Origin: Brachionus manjavacas
Taxonomy: Eukaryota; Rotifera; Eurotatoria; Ploima; Brachionidae
DNA: 64,000 bases
Assembly: GCA_019054805.1 (NCBI GenBank)
Contig: JAHQIY010000002.1
Location: forward strand, 3,534,001-3,598,000
Direction of reading: 5' to 3'
The position numbers and the translations under genes are program-made. Shown here in pieces: positions 10,620 to 22,750 of the stretch. How positions within the stretch are numbered: position 1 is the first letter of the stretch; each line of letters begins with the position of its first letter. Under the pieces are notes generated by a model. That model saw nothing but the letters and a program-made list of their open reading frames with translations. It did no database searches and was not told the origin of the DNA.

Positions 10620-12081
10620 TGAATAAAAGTTTATAACTTTCTTGGTTTATTCTCAATTAATATCTAGAGGCTAAAATAGAGAATGGAATGGCATCTGCAT
10701 ACACTAGTTTTTTTTAGTTAGGTTATATTAGCATTGCCTCTCATGACTTGCCAGTTTTAATATGTTCCACTATTAAGATAATCTCAGTTTAAATACAAGA
10801 TTCCATTTATCGATAAATAGTCTTATAATAATTTTGGATAATTCTTAAACTCTTTTTTCGAACAAAATAAATTAATCAATAATCAATAAAACAATTAAAA
10901 AAATAATTTGGAAAATATAAGAGCAAATCATATAAATCTTCAGAATACATTCTTTTAAATTAATTTCTTGATAGATCTATGAGGATAGTTAAATATAAAG
11001 CTCTTTCAAATAGAAAATTTAAAAAGAAAAAAAAATCCTTCCCGAAATAAATTAATTAAATTCAACTATTTCATTTAATTTATATTGATTAAAAAAAGTC
11101 AAAATACCTAGCCATAAGTCAATTTTTAATGCAAATGTTATCAAGTCTTTTTTTAGCCAACGATCATTCAAAGCATAGAAAAAGCGACAGCGTGAGTGAT
11201 GTGATTAAGTAAAGCAAAGACTGGAGGAACTTCATAATCTGTGTCTTAAGCCTCAAATGAAAAAAGAGGGTTTTATTGCCAAAACTTTTGTACCAAAAGT
11301 AAATCCCAAATTTTTTTTTAAGTTAAGTTTTTTCCTTAAACTAATTAGACGAGTATAAACTTTGTCTTTTATTGTTAATTCATGTTTTTTATCATATTAG
11401 TTTACAAGAGGAGATAACTAAAATTTTTATTTAAAGATATTAGAAGTCTTTTCTTTTTCTAATTTTTAAAGTTTTTAAAGCTATTTTTTTAAAGTCTTAT
11501 GATAGGATATTCTATTTAATTATTTTTTGATTTTTTCATAAGCTAGGTGGACCTAAAAAAAATTTAATTAGATAAAAGATGCAGATAAAATAAAAATCTT
11601 CTTGTATTATTCGAAAAGTTGATTTTTTTGAAAATTTAATTTAAGCTTTTAAAAAATTTATTGATTTTAACTTAAAGGATTTTTTATTAAGATATTATTT
11701 ATAAAAATTTCAATTTTTTCTTCCAAATATACATGATTAACAATCAAAAAAAATTTTAGGTAAAAAATTTATTAAAAATTAAAAATTTTTGAAAAATAAA
11801 ATTCGTTTAAAATTAGATGAATAGTTGTATACATTAGATACATTTGATGCTTTTTTTTGATAGTTTTTTTAAACTTCATCTTTGTTTATGTGTGTTTGTG
11901 AATTTTCGCTTGAATTTAGATTATTTGCGAATGTAAAGTAAGAAATAGGTTTACACCACTCATGTATGCCAGAGATTCTAATAAAATCTTGAATTTTGCT
12001 ATAAAATCATGCAACCTTATCATTCCAATAACATATTTTAATCTAATATAAATAAAACAATTTCAATTGATTAATAACAAA
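10620..12081. other. Intergenic, no feature recognised
   Basis: AT-rich region between the 3' ends of the METTL25-like gene (+) and the TMBIM gene (-), which are convergent. I see no gene, tRNA or clear repeat. Confidence 0.4.
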
Positions 12082-12807
12082 TTATTCATCGATAGCTGAG
12101 ACAAGTCTTAATATAAACAAAAATAGATTAATTATATCCACATAGATATTTAGCGCAGCAAAAACATAGTCTTCTGGGCTAATCGAGTTTTTGTGGTGGC
12201 CTCCGAGCATTAGCTGCGTGTCAAAAACCAGATAAAAGGAGAATAAACCAGCCCCTGAAGCCGCGTACAATATGTTCAGAATTTGGCTTCTGAAAATTAA
12301 AGCAACAATTCCAAATGCAAATAGAACAATGCCAAATACGAAAAGATAAGCTCCACAACCGGTAAAGTCTATTTTTGTCTGAAAGGCGAATATTGTAAGA
12401 GCGATCACTACCACGCTTGTAATGGCTAATGTTATAAAAATAGTGTTGACGTCATAGGCAGCTGAAATGGCACCTACTAATACTGACTCAAAGATTGTAA
12501 ATATCATTAACAAAATAATATTTATTGGAAACTTTCTGCTCACATATTCACAACATACCAACACTATCATTGTGACCAATGTTCCCCCTAATGCTATCCA
12601 TAGGATCCAAACATTTGAGTAGAAAAATATTTTTACAGGTTCTAAAAACACAAACAAAGCTGTTATTGTGACAGTAATTAACAATTGTAAGCTGACAATG
12701 CTGTAAACTTTTTGAATGAAAGCATGTCTGATTTTTACATCAGAAAACGTAAATGTTTCTTCAGTATTGTACGAATACGCCGGATTTTGTTGTTGAGGAT
12801 AGAACAT
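12082..12807 (-). CDS. Lifeguard/TMBIM-family protein (Bax inhibitor-1 superfamily)
   Basis: A single exon encodes 241 residues. A short Pro/Gln/Tyr-rich head (YPQQQNPAYSYN) is followed by IRHAFIQKVYSIVSLQLL, the entry block of the LFG group, and by seven hydrophobic segments. The conserved end is YVFAALNIYVDIINLFLFIL with the buried Asp. Family members sit in Golgi, ER or plasma membranes and act in calcium leak and suppression of cell death. The sequence is closest to GRINA/FAIM2/TMBIM1 rather than BI-1 (TMBIM6). The head is shorter than in vertebrate LFG proteins. A splice-acceptor-like AATTTCTAG lies 20 nt upstream of the ATG. Confidence 0.92.
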   Translation of the reverse strand: MFYPQQQNPAYSYNTEETFTFSDVKIRHAFIQKVYSIVSLQLLITVTITALFVFLEPVKIFFYSNVWILWIALGGTLVTMIVLVCCEYVSRKFPINIILLMIFTIFESVLVGAISAAYDVNTIFITLAITSVVVIALTIFAFQTKIDFTGCGAYLFVFGIVLFAFGIVALIFRSQILNILYAASGAGLFSFYLVFDTQLMLGGHHKNSISPEDYVFAALNIYVDIINLFLFILRLVSAIDE

Positions 12808-14584
12808 TATTCAAAGCTTGAGTTTATCTAGAAATTATTGAAAAAAAATTAGAAAAGATTTAAATTTTTTAAATTAATATAAATTCGATCTTGGATATCA
12901 TCCCTAAACTAGCCAAGTGTATAGAATTATCATTAATAATGCGATTGGCATTTTTTGTTTTAAAGATGGACTATGTGATCAGGTTTTCACAAAAAAATTT
13001 GATCATACGTATCATGTCCAGAATGTGATCATTTAACATTGATCACATTTTAAGATTAAAAAAAGAGAAAAATCTTTTAATTGTAGAATATAGTTATATT
13101 AAGACAGCCTAATTATTTTATGTGTGAACGGGGTGACAACTTTTAAATTAGCTTAGAAAATTGTTAATTTTCTATAGGCATTGGGATTTTTTTTCTTAAA
13201 ATAAGTAATTGAGTGTCCAGAGAATTTAAATAAAAAAAACAGCTTGTAGAAAAAAAAAATTTTTTCTAATTTTTTTTGAGTCAAAATGGGTGATTTTCTA
13301 TCAGATTATGTATTTGGTTTAGGGTTTAAATCTCAGATATTTTAGTTTTATTTAAATCACCTTTTTGCCATTTAATCTAAAAAATGTTCAACGAATTTGC
13401 TAAAGAAAAAAATACTTTTTTTTTTAGACGGACTTTTTAAAGGGGTGAATTTTTGGGCAAATTCGGTTAATAGGGTATCACCCCATTAGGACCAAAATTC
13501 ACCCAATTACTGCCAAAATTCACACAATAAACCTTGAAAATAACTCATTTAACTCATATTAAACTTTGTAAGAATAGATGACCACCCCATCTGTGTGATT
13601 TTCAGGGCTAGCCGGTTGAAAAAATTGTCCAACAGGATTAGCCGAATTACCCCTCATCCCATTAACCCGAGCAGCTAACCGGGTGACCCAAAAATTTCGG
13701 ACTAAATGGGTGATTAAATTTCTCGTTTTCTATCGTTACTGAGTCTTTTGGAAAATCATCAAAGAATAGGTGACCCGGTTAAGCCGTCTTACTATATACT
13801 TTAAGTTTATTAGAATTTCTAGAGAAAAATTTCAATCCCAATTTTTAAAATAAGCTTAAAAATTTTTTTTTTATATTTCTTTAGCATTTAAAATTTAATA
13901 CCTTTCTCATACTTCATAAATTCATCAAAAATGGTACAGGCCTAAGTCAACTTTGACTTTTTAAATTTTTTTAGTAAACCTTTAAAGCTAAGACATTTTT
14001 TCAAACTCTTTTTAACAACTTACTTTAGCGAGTTAGCAAAGCACTCAAATGACCTTTCTTAATAATTTGATATAATGTCTCCTCTTCTTCACATTAATCT
14101 TGATCAATTGCTTCATTTTAATTTGATACTATTATACTCTAATTCAAACTCATCATCTCGAACCTCATGAACCGACTAAAAACACACGAAAAGAACATTG
14201 AACTAATAATAATTGCGAATCTAATTTAAAAAAAAATCAAAGTAATCTGTGACTGATGCAGAGCTAAAAATTTATTAATTTATTGATTAAATGATCCGAT
14301 TTTCAAAGTCAAATCTGAATTTTACTTATTGATTTTTGACCAACTGTGACAAAATTAAATTTTAAGGGCTAGAAAGAAAATTTTTTTTTAAAAGCCATTT
14401 AAATTGTTCAGCTTTTTCAAAAATTTTAAGGAATATATAATAAAAAATGTGTAGAGCGAGAACTTATTTTATTGCATTATTTTAAAATTAAATTAAGTTA
14501 AATTAAATTTTTTTACAGATTTCGATTTAAAATATCTTTATTTCTTGGGAGAAAGTCTAAAAAAATAAATAAATTTTCCGAATT
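12808..14584. other. Intergenic, with GGGTGA-motif cluster
   Basis: No gene seen. Between about 13260 and 13790 there are repeated GGGTGA / TCACCC and AACCGGGTGA motifs, including a local stem (GGGTGAATTTT near 13443 with AAAATTCACCC near 13494). The rest is plain AT-rich DNA. Confidence 0.45.
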
Positions 14585-16018
14585 CTACAAGACATTCGAA
14601 AACATATTTCTTATTTTTGTAAAATTGGAAAAAAATGATGAAAGAACATTGGTCATTTGAGTTATGCTTGCAGAAGACCCACATTCTCTAATTGAATGCA
14701 TCGATAACTGTGGAGCCCCGATGTCCACCGTTGTTAATCCAAGTTTGGCTGCGAGAATTGGTCCTATAGTTGAACCACACGGACAATCGTTTTTAACCAT
14801 AAAATCTTGAACTTTCACATTCGCCAATCTAGCTGATTCCCTTAAAATAGACGCTGATATAGCATTAGTTGCGTATCGCTGATTTCCATTATATTTTAAG
14901 ACAATTCCTCCATTTATACTGGGTCTATGATTTTCTTCATGCAATTCACTGTAATTGGGATGAATCGCGTGAGCTTGATCAGCCGAAATCATGAATGATC
15001 TAGCCACAGCAAGCTCGAAACTCTGCGAATCATTTAAACGTCTCATTACGTGTTCAGTAAATGAAGACGCAGCGCCCTGAGCTGATTCTGATCCTATCTC
15101 CTCATGATCATAAATACAAGCCATTCGAACTATGGTCTCATTTTCTACATAGGACATATCAACACTGTCGATTAAGCCCTTAATTGTGCAATAAGCTCCC
15201 ACTTGGTTGTCTAGACGACCTCCGAAAATGAATTCCTCTAAAGCACCACCTAAAACAGCAGGTTGGGTATCTGCTAGAACAAGTTCCAAGTCAACTATTT
15301 CTTCTTCACTGCAATTTAATTCATTCTTGATCAAATCGATCAACAATGGGTGATGCTTTCCTACTTGGCCTGAACTTTCCTCATTTGTATTGCTTTTGAC
15401 ATCCTTTTTGTCCTTGAGCAATTGTTCTTGAACAATAGTCGCCAATATAGGCACTAAATGGTTTTCTTTATTGGGAGAAAATTTTTCATTAGTTTCCCTG
15501 TTCAAATGAATGGCCAGGTTGGGTATTCTCAAAATCGGACGTTTAATGTGAACCAATTTTTGGACTACTTTGTCATTTTGTTTTAGTAATACCCGACCGG
15601 CAATTGTGAGATCACGATCAAACCAAGTATGCCATATACCACCTCCGTAGCATTCAACGCCCACTTGAAGATATCCGACTTTTGATTTTTTGGAGACTAA
15701 TTTTACTTTTAAAGCCGGACTGTCAGTGTGAGCACCAACGACTGCAAATCCATTTCCGTTTTGATATTTTCCACCAACAACAAAAGCCATAAGAGTTGAT
15801 TCATTTTTGGTAAGAAAGTATTTTCCACCATTTCGAACAGACCATTCTTCGGCGATCCTTAACTCTTGAAAGCCAGCTTGAGACAACATTTGACGAGCTG
15901 ACTCTACCACATGATATGGAGTCGGGTTGTTATTCAAAAAGTCTAAAAATTTTGAAGCATTTTCCTTGATAGATGAATCCATTTTTGAAATTGAACGAAA
16001 AATAAATGAAAACTTCAT
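14585..16018 (-). CDS. DNPEP: Aspartyl aminopeptidase (peptidase family M18)
   Basis: One exon encodes 477 residues; if M13 (MDSSIKEN) is the true start the length is 465, close to the mammalian enzyme. M18 enzymes are cytosolic dinuclear zinc peptidases that remove N-terminal Asp/Glu. Visible metal and catalytic sites are His97 in GAHTDSPALK, Asp270 in GGRLDNQ, Glu306-Glu307 in DHEEIGS, Asp347 in SADQAHA and His441 in SMHSIRE. The order and spacing match DNPEP along the whole length, with no gap or stop. An acceptor-like AATTTCTAG directly abuts the first ATG, so the mRNA may begin exactly there after splicing. Confidence 0.96.
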   Translation of the reverse strand: MKFSFIFRSISKMDSSIKENASKFLDFLNNNPTPYHVVESARQMLSQAGFQELRIAEEWSVRNGGKYFLTKNESTLMAFVVGGKYQNGNGFAVVGAHTDSPALKVKLVSKKSKVGYLQVGVECYGGGIWHTWFDRDLTIAGRVLLKQNDKVVQKLVHIKRPILRIPNLAIHLNRETNEKFSPNKENHLVPILATIVQEQLLKDKKDVKSNTNEESSGQVGKHHPLLIDLIKNELNCSEEEIVDLELVLADTQPAVLGGALEEFIFGGRLDNQVGAYCTIKGLIDSVDMSYVENETIVRMACIYDHEEIGSESAQGAASSFTEHVMRRLNDSQSFELAVARSFMISADQAHAIHPNYSELHEENHRPSINGGIVLKYNGNQRYATNAISASILRESARLANVKVQDFMVKNDCPCGSTIGPILAAKLGLTTVDIGAPQLSMHSIRECGSSASITQMTNVLSSFFSNFTKIRNMFSNVL

Positions 16019-17117
16019 CTAGAAATTATTCGTTTTTATACTTATATAGATTTTTGTCATAAGATTCCGAATCCTCTTTTCTTAAAGCTTTTTTATTTCT
16101 ACCATTTATTTTAAAGCCATTTTTAAAAACAAATCAAACTTTACATTTTTTATGAAAATAAAATTAGTGATCAAAAAAATGAACCAATTTTTTCGCTACA
16201 TTACATAAAAAGATTTGACGGACATTTAAAAAAATAAACATAATTGAAAGTTTATTTATTAAATTTATTTTAAGTTAAATTTTTTTAAAATAAAAAAGAT
16301 TAAATAAATATTAAAATAAATTAAAAAATCAATTGATATTTTTAATAAATGCTTTTATCAATGAATACTTTTCAAAATATTAAGTAAATCAAACGATCAA
16401 TCCTACGCTTAAAAGTAGAAGGAAAAAAGGGGATGCAATCCAACTTTTCAAAATTGTTAGTAAACAGAGTATTGTTTATCTACATGCCTTTAAAGTTCCA
16501 AGCGAAGCTCCGAAAATTGATCACCCTTCGATGAATCTACGAATAAAACCAAGACTTAGGAACCAACTCTGCTTGTCAAAGCCAAGAGAAAACTTCTTCA
16601 CAAACAGAATAGCATTCACTTATTAAAAAAGTTAATCAAATATATTACTTTTCCTTACATGTCTAATTAGTAAATAAAATTTTGTCTTTTCAATTCAAAA
16701 AATTGAAAAACTTAGGAAACTAGTTAATAAATATATTTTTCACTTTTATAAATGACAATCCCTTTAAATATAAACTATTAAAATTCATTAAATAATTTAA
16801 CCAGAACAATTTTTAAAAATTTTATAATATTTTATATTTTTTCAATCTTTGCCTTCTAATTCCTTCTTTTAATTCTTACTTTTTATTCTTAATCTTTAAT
16901 TCTTAGTTTTTAAATATAAAAAAATTGGATTAATTTTTTTATCGTATTACGCTCATCATTAGTCAGAGAATTTTCTGCACAATGGAATAGTATTCCAAAT
17001 AAATCCCTATTTAAAAGCTGTTTTGAAGAGATGATGAAAAAAAAATTTAAAAATTTTTAAATATAATCTTTTATTAAAAAAAATAAAATTGCTGATATTT
17101 TAATCATTAAAAAAAAA
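16019..17117. other. Intergenic, with LINE relic
   Basis: AT-rich spacer between DNPEP and the GPCR gene; apart from the possible LINE relic at 16450-16626 I see nothing in it. Confidence 0.4.
16450..16626 (+). pseudogene. Possible LINE ORF2 C-terminal relic
   Basis: A 58-codon open stretch reads ...NLRIKPRLRNQLCLSKPREN then FFTNRIAFTY and a stop. This resembles the conserved end of many LINE ORF2 proteins (basic segment, then an aromatic block and WNSLP); the WN part is lost here. It is short and therefore tentative. Confidence 0.33.
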
Positions 17118-18218
17118 TTAACAATTACAAATCAAAAACTTACTCAAGCTTTTTTTGATTTTTTCAACAGTAATAGGATGAAATACTAAGTAAAATATTG
17201 GACAACTTAGATGATAAAGTGAAACGAAAATTTTGAATAATTCAATCCAGGTGTGTTTCCAATAAATATTGTTTAAAGTTGTTTGATAAATTAACAGAAA
17301 ATTGGATATCGAATAAATCAAATAGCTTAAGAAAATGATAGAAAAATGTACTATTAATTTTAACTGTAAATAATAGCTTCTATTCATTATTCGCTTGAAT
17401 GCTTTACAATTGTTTACTTGTAAAATATTTTCTGTACTAGATATTTTGTCCAAACTAATAGTCACAATACTTGATGCGTTTTTTTTGTTTTTATCTGTCA
17501 AATTTAATTTCTTATTTAAAATATTAGATTTAATTCCAGATAAATTTGACACTCTACTGCGAGATTTTTTTATTTTAGAAAAAATTGTCAAATATAAAAA
17601 AGCAATAGAAATAGTAGGAAAAACAAGACCAAAAAAAACAAAAAACCAAAAGCTCTGCAATCTATTCGAGTAATTTTCGATGCATGTATCCAATCCATAA
17701 TGATAAAATACAGGTATATTTAATAAAAATTTCGGCACTAATACAAATATTATTGAAGTAATCCATATCAAAACAATTGATAAAATTATTTTCCATATCT
17801 TCAAAATTTGGTTCAATTTTTTTCGATTTACGCAAATAAAACGATACGCTGCCATTCCTAGTACTGAATAAGAATAAACATAAATTGAGAACTGAAAAAG
17901 CAAGCCTTGGTACTGGCAATAAAAGCTCGAACTATAGAAACATAAAAGTCTTGAATCAGATACTTTAAGGCTATTGAATACGGAAATAAATCCGATAATA
18001 GATAAATTAAAAAGATAAATTGAATGTCTTGAATGAAATTTTTTATTAAAAATTATAATCAAAAAAACCAAAATATGAAGAAAAATTGCGGCTATTTCGA
18101 CTACTATAAGAAATAAATTAAATGGCGAAATAAATGATATGGATGAACAATCGATTAAATAAATTCCATAAGATGATAGGTTATCAGTTGAATAATTTAA
18201 AGATTCATTTCTGTACAT
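17118..18218 (-). CDS. Divergent rhodopsin-like G-protein-coupled receptor
   Basis: A single exon encodes 366 residues with seven hydrophobic helices. The N-terminus has glycosylation sequons (NES, NYS). TM3 begins after Cys (YCQYQGLL) and ends in AAYRFICV where DRY is expected. TM4 has the conserved Trp (VLIWITS). TM5 has the Pro (GLVFPTIS). A long basic, Ser/Asn-rich third loop lies at about 218-285. TM7 has CPIFYLVFHP in place of NPxxY. The second loop keeps a Cys (LDTCIEN) that can bridge to TM3. The ligand cannot be predicted; a peptide receptor or orphan class A receptor is likely. The gene lacks introns. No close family is recognised. Confidence 0.8.
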   Translation of the reverse strand: MYRNESLNYSTDNLSSYGIYLIDCSSISFISPFNLFLIVVEIAAIFLHILVFLIIIFNKKFHSRHSIYLFNLSIIGFISVFNSLKVSDSRLLCFYSSSFYCQYQGLLFQFSIYVYSYSVLGMAAYRFICVNRKKLNQILKIWKIILSIVLIWITSIIFVLVPKFLLNIPVFYHYGLDTCIENYSNRLQSFWFFVFFGLVFPTISIAFLYLTIFSKIKKSRSRVSNLSGIKSNILNKKLNLTDKNKKNASSIVTISLDKISSTENILQVNNCKAFKRIMNRSYYLQLKLIVHFSIIFLSYLIYSISNFLLIYQTTLNNIYWKHTWIELFKIFVSLYHLSCPIFYLVFHPITVEKIKKSLSKFLICNC

Positions 18219-20663
18219 GATTCTTAGTGTTAATTTTTAATTTTCTAAACTGATTTTTTAAAACCTGTTATAAATTGAGTCAAAATTAATTTTTTAATTA
18301 ATTTTCGAAGAATTGTTCTAAGATATTAAATCAATAAACAGTAAAAGTTATCAAAAAATTTTTTTTTCCCAAAAGTAATAAAGATAAAAATTAAATTATT
18401 TGGAAGACTATAAAATTTTTTTATAAAAGTTTATGATATATAACTCATAGAAAAAGGATTAAATGTTTAAGTCTATTGCAACATATAAATCCAAAAATAA
18501 AAGTCCCATCTAACAAGTTAACCATAATTATTTGCACTTAATTACAAACTAAAAAAAAAATCTCGCTAAAAATGCTCTTAATAAAAAAAAATTTTGGATT
18601 CAAATTTTTTTAGATAGATGATAACGAGAATTAACATATGCTATAGATCGTAATTTTATTTTATTATATAAAATGATGTTTCATTCAAGAGAAATGAACA
18701 AAAATCATCTAAAAATAGTCGGTATAAAGTTTTTAAGAAAATCATGTATGATTTTATTTTTCCTCTTTGCACTCTAATTTTTGAACTAAATTTAGACTCA
18801 CATTGTCTAAATAGATTTCATATGGGAAATTTTAAAAAAGTTAGATAAAATAATTTTAAATAGAAAAATTTGAAAATTTTTTCTTATTTTACTTAAAACT
18901 ATTTAGGGTATTCTTTAAAAACAACACCCGTCAAAAAAGCGAAAAAAAGCACCCTGTGTAAACTGCATTAAATATTATAAAATACGTTTTTTTTTATATT
19001 TATTTCTAACAACCTCAATTTTAATAAACATCAATTTTTATATTAAATTATATTAAATTTTCAAGTTTAAAAATAATTTCTACAAAACACTTTAAAACAC
19101 CCTGAAACACCCTATCAAGTTTATAAAACACCCTGCAACATAAAAAAAAGGTATTTTATAATATTTAATTCAATTTACACAGGGTGCTTTTTTTTCGCTT
19201 TTTTGACGGGTGCTGTTTTTAAAGAATATTACTATTTAGTCACAAATATTGAATATAAAAAATTTAGATTGTAATTATTTTTTCGAAAATTTCAAATTTT
19301 GAATTTTGCTGAGTTAGTTCTGCTATTTCCTGTCTTTTCAAACTTCAAATGTCTGAAAATATTAATAATTATCAATTATTTATAATTATTCTTGCTTAAA
19401 TGAACCAGACAAAGCCGATCATAGATAGTCAAAATTTCATTCATCTTTTGTGTTTTCATCATAATTTTATTTCATAAATATTTTTAAAACGCTACTTAAT
19501 TTTGGCGGCGGTGAAGTTTCGAGCAAAAAAAATGAAAGCAAAGCAAAAAAATTTAAAAATTAAAAAAGTGACAGTTTAATATTGCCTGATTAAAATTTAA
19601 ATTGATAACTTTGAATTTTTTGTAATCTAATCAAAATATTTATTAATTTTTATGACATAATAATAAGACTGTAACTAAAACAATTTTTGTTTAAAATTAT
19701 TTAACAGATAATTACTGATAATTTTTAATTTAAGTTGTCGAAAAAAATAGATTGAAAATTGGAAAATATATTAAATGGTGGACGATATCGAATGACATGA
19801 ACAAAATAACCAAAGAAATCAAAATAATTAATTTCTATAATTGCTCAACATTTAAAACTTTCCAAATAAAATATGAATAATTAGTCAATTTTTTGATTTT
19901 ATTTGTTTATTTTTTAGTTGATAATTTAAAATATTGTTTCAAATGAAATAAAATAATTTAAAAAAAAAAAATTAATTTTAATGATTATTTTTCATTTTTA
20001 AGGACGATTGACAATTGGTATTTAGTTTTTTATTTCTAATAAATTTTCAATACCAACCCTTTTGTCATATATATAAAGAAGATATTTTCGATAACCTTTA
20101 AGATTAAAATTGTTTATTCGGTTTAAAAAATTTTTCTCGAATATTTTACCAAAAAATAACTAGAAATTATTTTGGTGCATTTTTGTTATGTTTTTTTAGG
20201 TAACTTATTATCTCCTTAAAGATAGTCCTAAAAAAATTATCTATATATCTAATGATTCAGTTTTTTTTCTCCATAAATTGATATATAAATCATTAAGAAT
20301 TTATTTGAAATAAAAAAACTCTATACAAAGTGTCAATCTTCTTTTACACCACAAGAATTCAAATGTAGGAAGACTAAAGATGACAGGAGGAGAACAATTG
20401 AAAGAGAGGTGAAAGAGATGAAACTCACGTGAAAACAACATAAATCGTCTCGAAAATCAAAAAAAAAAATTTTTTATATCAGAATATTTTGTTTTTTCAA
20501 CACTTTTATCCAGGCAACCTTAACTCAATAACTTTACTAAATAAAGACTAATTTGAATACTCTTTGGCATTTTTATATTTTCAATGCTAACGAAATAAAA
20601 TTTAAAATAAATTTGTAAATGTTAATTTACCATAGAATGAATTTTATCATTTAAGTAAAAAAC
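18219..20663. other. Intergenic, with a MITE
   Basis: Spacer between the divergently transcribed GPCR and DHX33 genes. It carries the 18907-19230 MITE; the remainder is AT-rich without a recognised feature. Confidence 0.45.
18907..19230. mobile_element. MITE with ~80-bp inverted ends and 9-bp target duplication
   Basis: The left arm from TATTCTTTAAAAAC at 18909 and the right arm ending at 19228 are near-perfect inverted copies for about 80 bp; shared blocks are CACCCGTCAAAAAAGCGAAA and GCACCCTGTGTAAA. ACTATTTAG occurs at 18898-18906 and again at 19231-19239, a 9-bp target-site duplication. The interior holds several ACACCCTG motifs. There is no ORF, so it is non-autonomous. A 9-bp duplication suggests a Mutator-like source; an 8-bp reading (CTATTTAG) would suggest hAT. 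Confidence 0.85.
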
Positions 20664-22750
20664 ATGAATTTGGAAAAATTCCGCCAAAGCCTTCCGATTT
20701 ACTCAATCCGTCACAGGCTGATTGCCGAGATAAACAAAAACCCCACTTTGATTTTACTCGGCGAGACAGGCTCTGGCAAAACCACCCAAATACCGCAATA
20801 CATTTATGGATCCCACTGCCACATGAAAGGCATGATCGCTTGCACCCAGCCTCGCCGAGTCGCCGCAATAACAGTCGCTCAGCGGGTGTCCCAAGAGATG
20901 AACTCTGAACTAGGACAAACCACTGGCTATTGTGTCAGATTTGAAGATTGTACCTCACCCGAAACAAAAATCAAATACATGACTGACGGCATGCTGCTTA
21001 GAGAGGCCATTAGTGACCCTCTGTTGCTCAGGTATTCAGTAATTATTCTTGATGAAGTACACGAACGTACCGTTCACACGGACGTTCTTCTAGGCATTGT
21101 CAAATCGGCTCAGCAAAAAAGATCCACTAATAAAAAATTCCACAAGCCTCTTAAAGTTATTCTCATGTCTGCCACAATGGATGTAGATGAGTTCTCTGCT
21201 TATTTCAATAAAGCTCCTGTTGTGTACCTTGAAGGCAGACAATTTCAAGTCGATGTCTTTCACAGTGTCCAAGAACAAACCGACTACATATTTTCATCAA
21301 TAGCCACTATTTTTCAAATTCACAAAACGGCGCCAGTCAATGAAGACATTCTAGTTTTCATGACTGGTCAAGAGGAAATCGAATCAACAGTCAAAACAAT
21401 AAGTGAACTGAATAAATCCAATGGTAAACTATCACCACTGCTTGTCTTGCCTTTGTATGCAGCATTACCTTCTGGCAAACAGCTTAAGGTGTTCGAAAAA
21501 GCGCCCTCTGGATGTAGAAAGGTCATCATATCCACAAATATAGCTGAAACTTCTATTACTATTAAAGGAATAAAGTATGTAATCGACAGTGGCATGATAA
21601 AAGGAAAGCTGTATACACCGCAGAATAATCTGGAAATGCTCAAGGTGCATAAGATTTCAAAGTCGCAGGCTTGGCAGAGAACCGGTAGAGCTGGTCGAGA
21701 GTCCTCCGGAATATGCTACCGCTTGTTTACTGAGTCAGAGTTTGAATCTATGCCCCTGAACACTGTGCCCGAGATTTTGAGGTCCAATCTTTTGTCTGTA
21801 GCTCTACAACTGATAGCACTAGGAATTGATGACTTGGTAAATTTTGATTTCATTAGTAAGCCATCCGTGGAAGCTATGACTGCAGCGCTCAATGACCTGG
21901 AGCTTTTAGGTGCTATAAAAAAAATTTTCAAAGATAATAATGGCACAGAAAACTCAGAGCCAGTTAACAAAAAAAGAATAATCTCATTTAGGTACGAGCT
22001 GACTGAGATGGGCCGCAAAATGGCGCATTTTCCTCTAGATCCAAAATTTTCTCGCTGCATTCTGAGCGCTGACAAACTTGGCTGTGTCGAAGAAGTGCTG
22101 AAAATTGTGAGCATTCTCTCAGTAGATAGTGTGTTTCATGCTCAGACGAACACATCGAACAAAAGAGATCAGGCCGAGGCGGCTAGACAAAAATTCTCAT
22201 CGGCTGATGGTGACCACATAACGCTGCTAAATGTTTACAAGGCCTTTATGGCAAATAAATCAAGTTCTAAAGAATGGTGCCATGAAAATTTTTTAGACTT
22301 GAAAAATTTAAAATTGGCCGTGGACATCAACAAGCAGTTAAAAGACATATGCACAAAAAATTCAATTAAGCTGACCTCGAGTTCAAATGATTCGGTCAAA
22401 ATCCGAATGGCACTTATTAGCGGATTTTTCATGAACGCTGCCGAATATCAAAAAGAAAATGAGTACAAAACAGTATTTTTTCTTTGAAATTTTTTTTAAT
22501 TATCAGCTAAAATTTTACTTAGATGACAAGTCGTCAAACGGTGCTAATACACCCGTCTTCAGTGCTGTTTAACTCAAAGCCTGCATGTGTTTTGTTTAAT
22601 GAAATAGTTAAAACCAATAAGACTTACATGAGAGATGTTAGTGTGATTAGTTCAAATTGGCTCATGGAAACAAATCCGACTTATTTTAAATCCAAAATTA
22701 AAAATTTAAATGATTATTCACTACCGAATCTTAATAGTAATATACGCTAA
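20664..22750 (+). CDS. DHX33: DEAH-box RNA helicase, DHX33-like
   Basis: Exon 1 is 20664-22472 and exon 2 is 22523-22750, phase 0, with a 50-nt intron; the product is 678 residues (human DHX33 is about 707). Motifs: Walker A GETGSGKTT (34-42), motif Ia TQPRRVAA, motif II DEVH (130-133), motif III SAT (169-171), TNIAETS (motif V) and QRTGRAGR (motif VI, about 337). The C-terminal OB-fold region in exon 2 (VLIHPSSVLFNSKPACVLFN...TYMRDVSVI) matches DHX33 rather than DHX8/15/16/38. DHX33 acts in rRNA transcription, translation initiation and RNA sensing in mammals. Motif II has Val instead of Ala. The gene is noticeably less AT-rich than its surroundings. Confidence 0.93.

Noticed and set aside
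20647-22432. Several minus-strand ORFs across DHX33
   Set aside because: Antisense shadows of a well-conserved coding exon; they are not independent genes.
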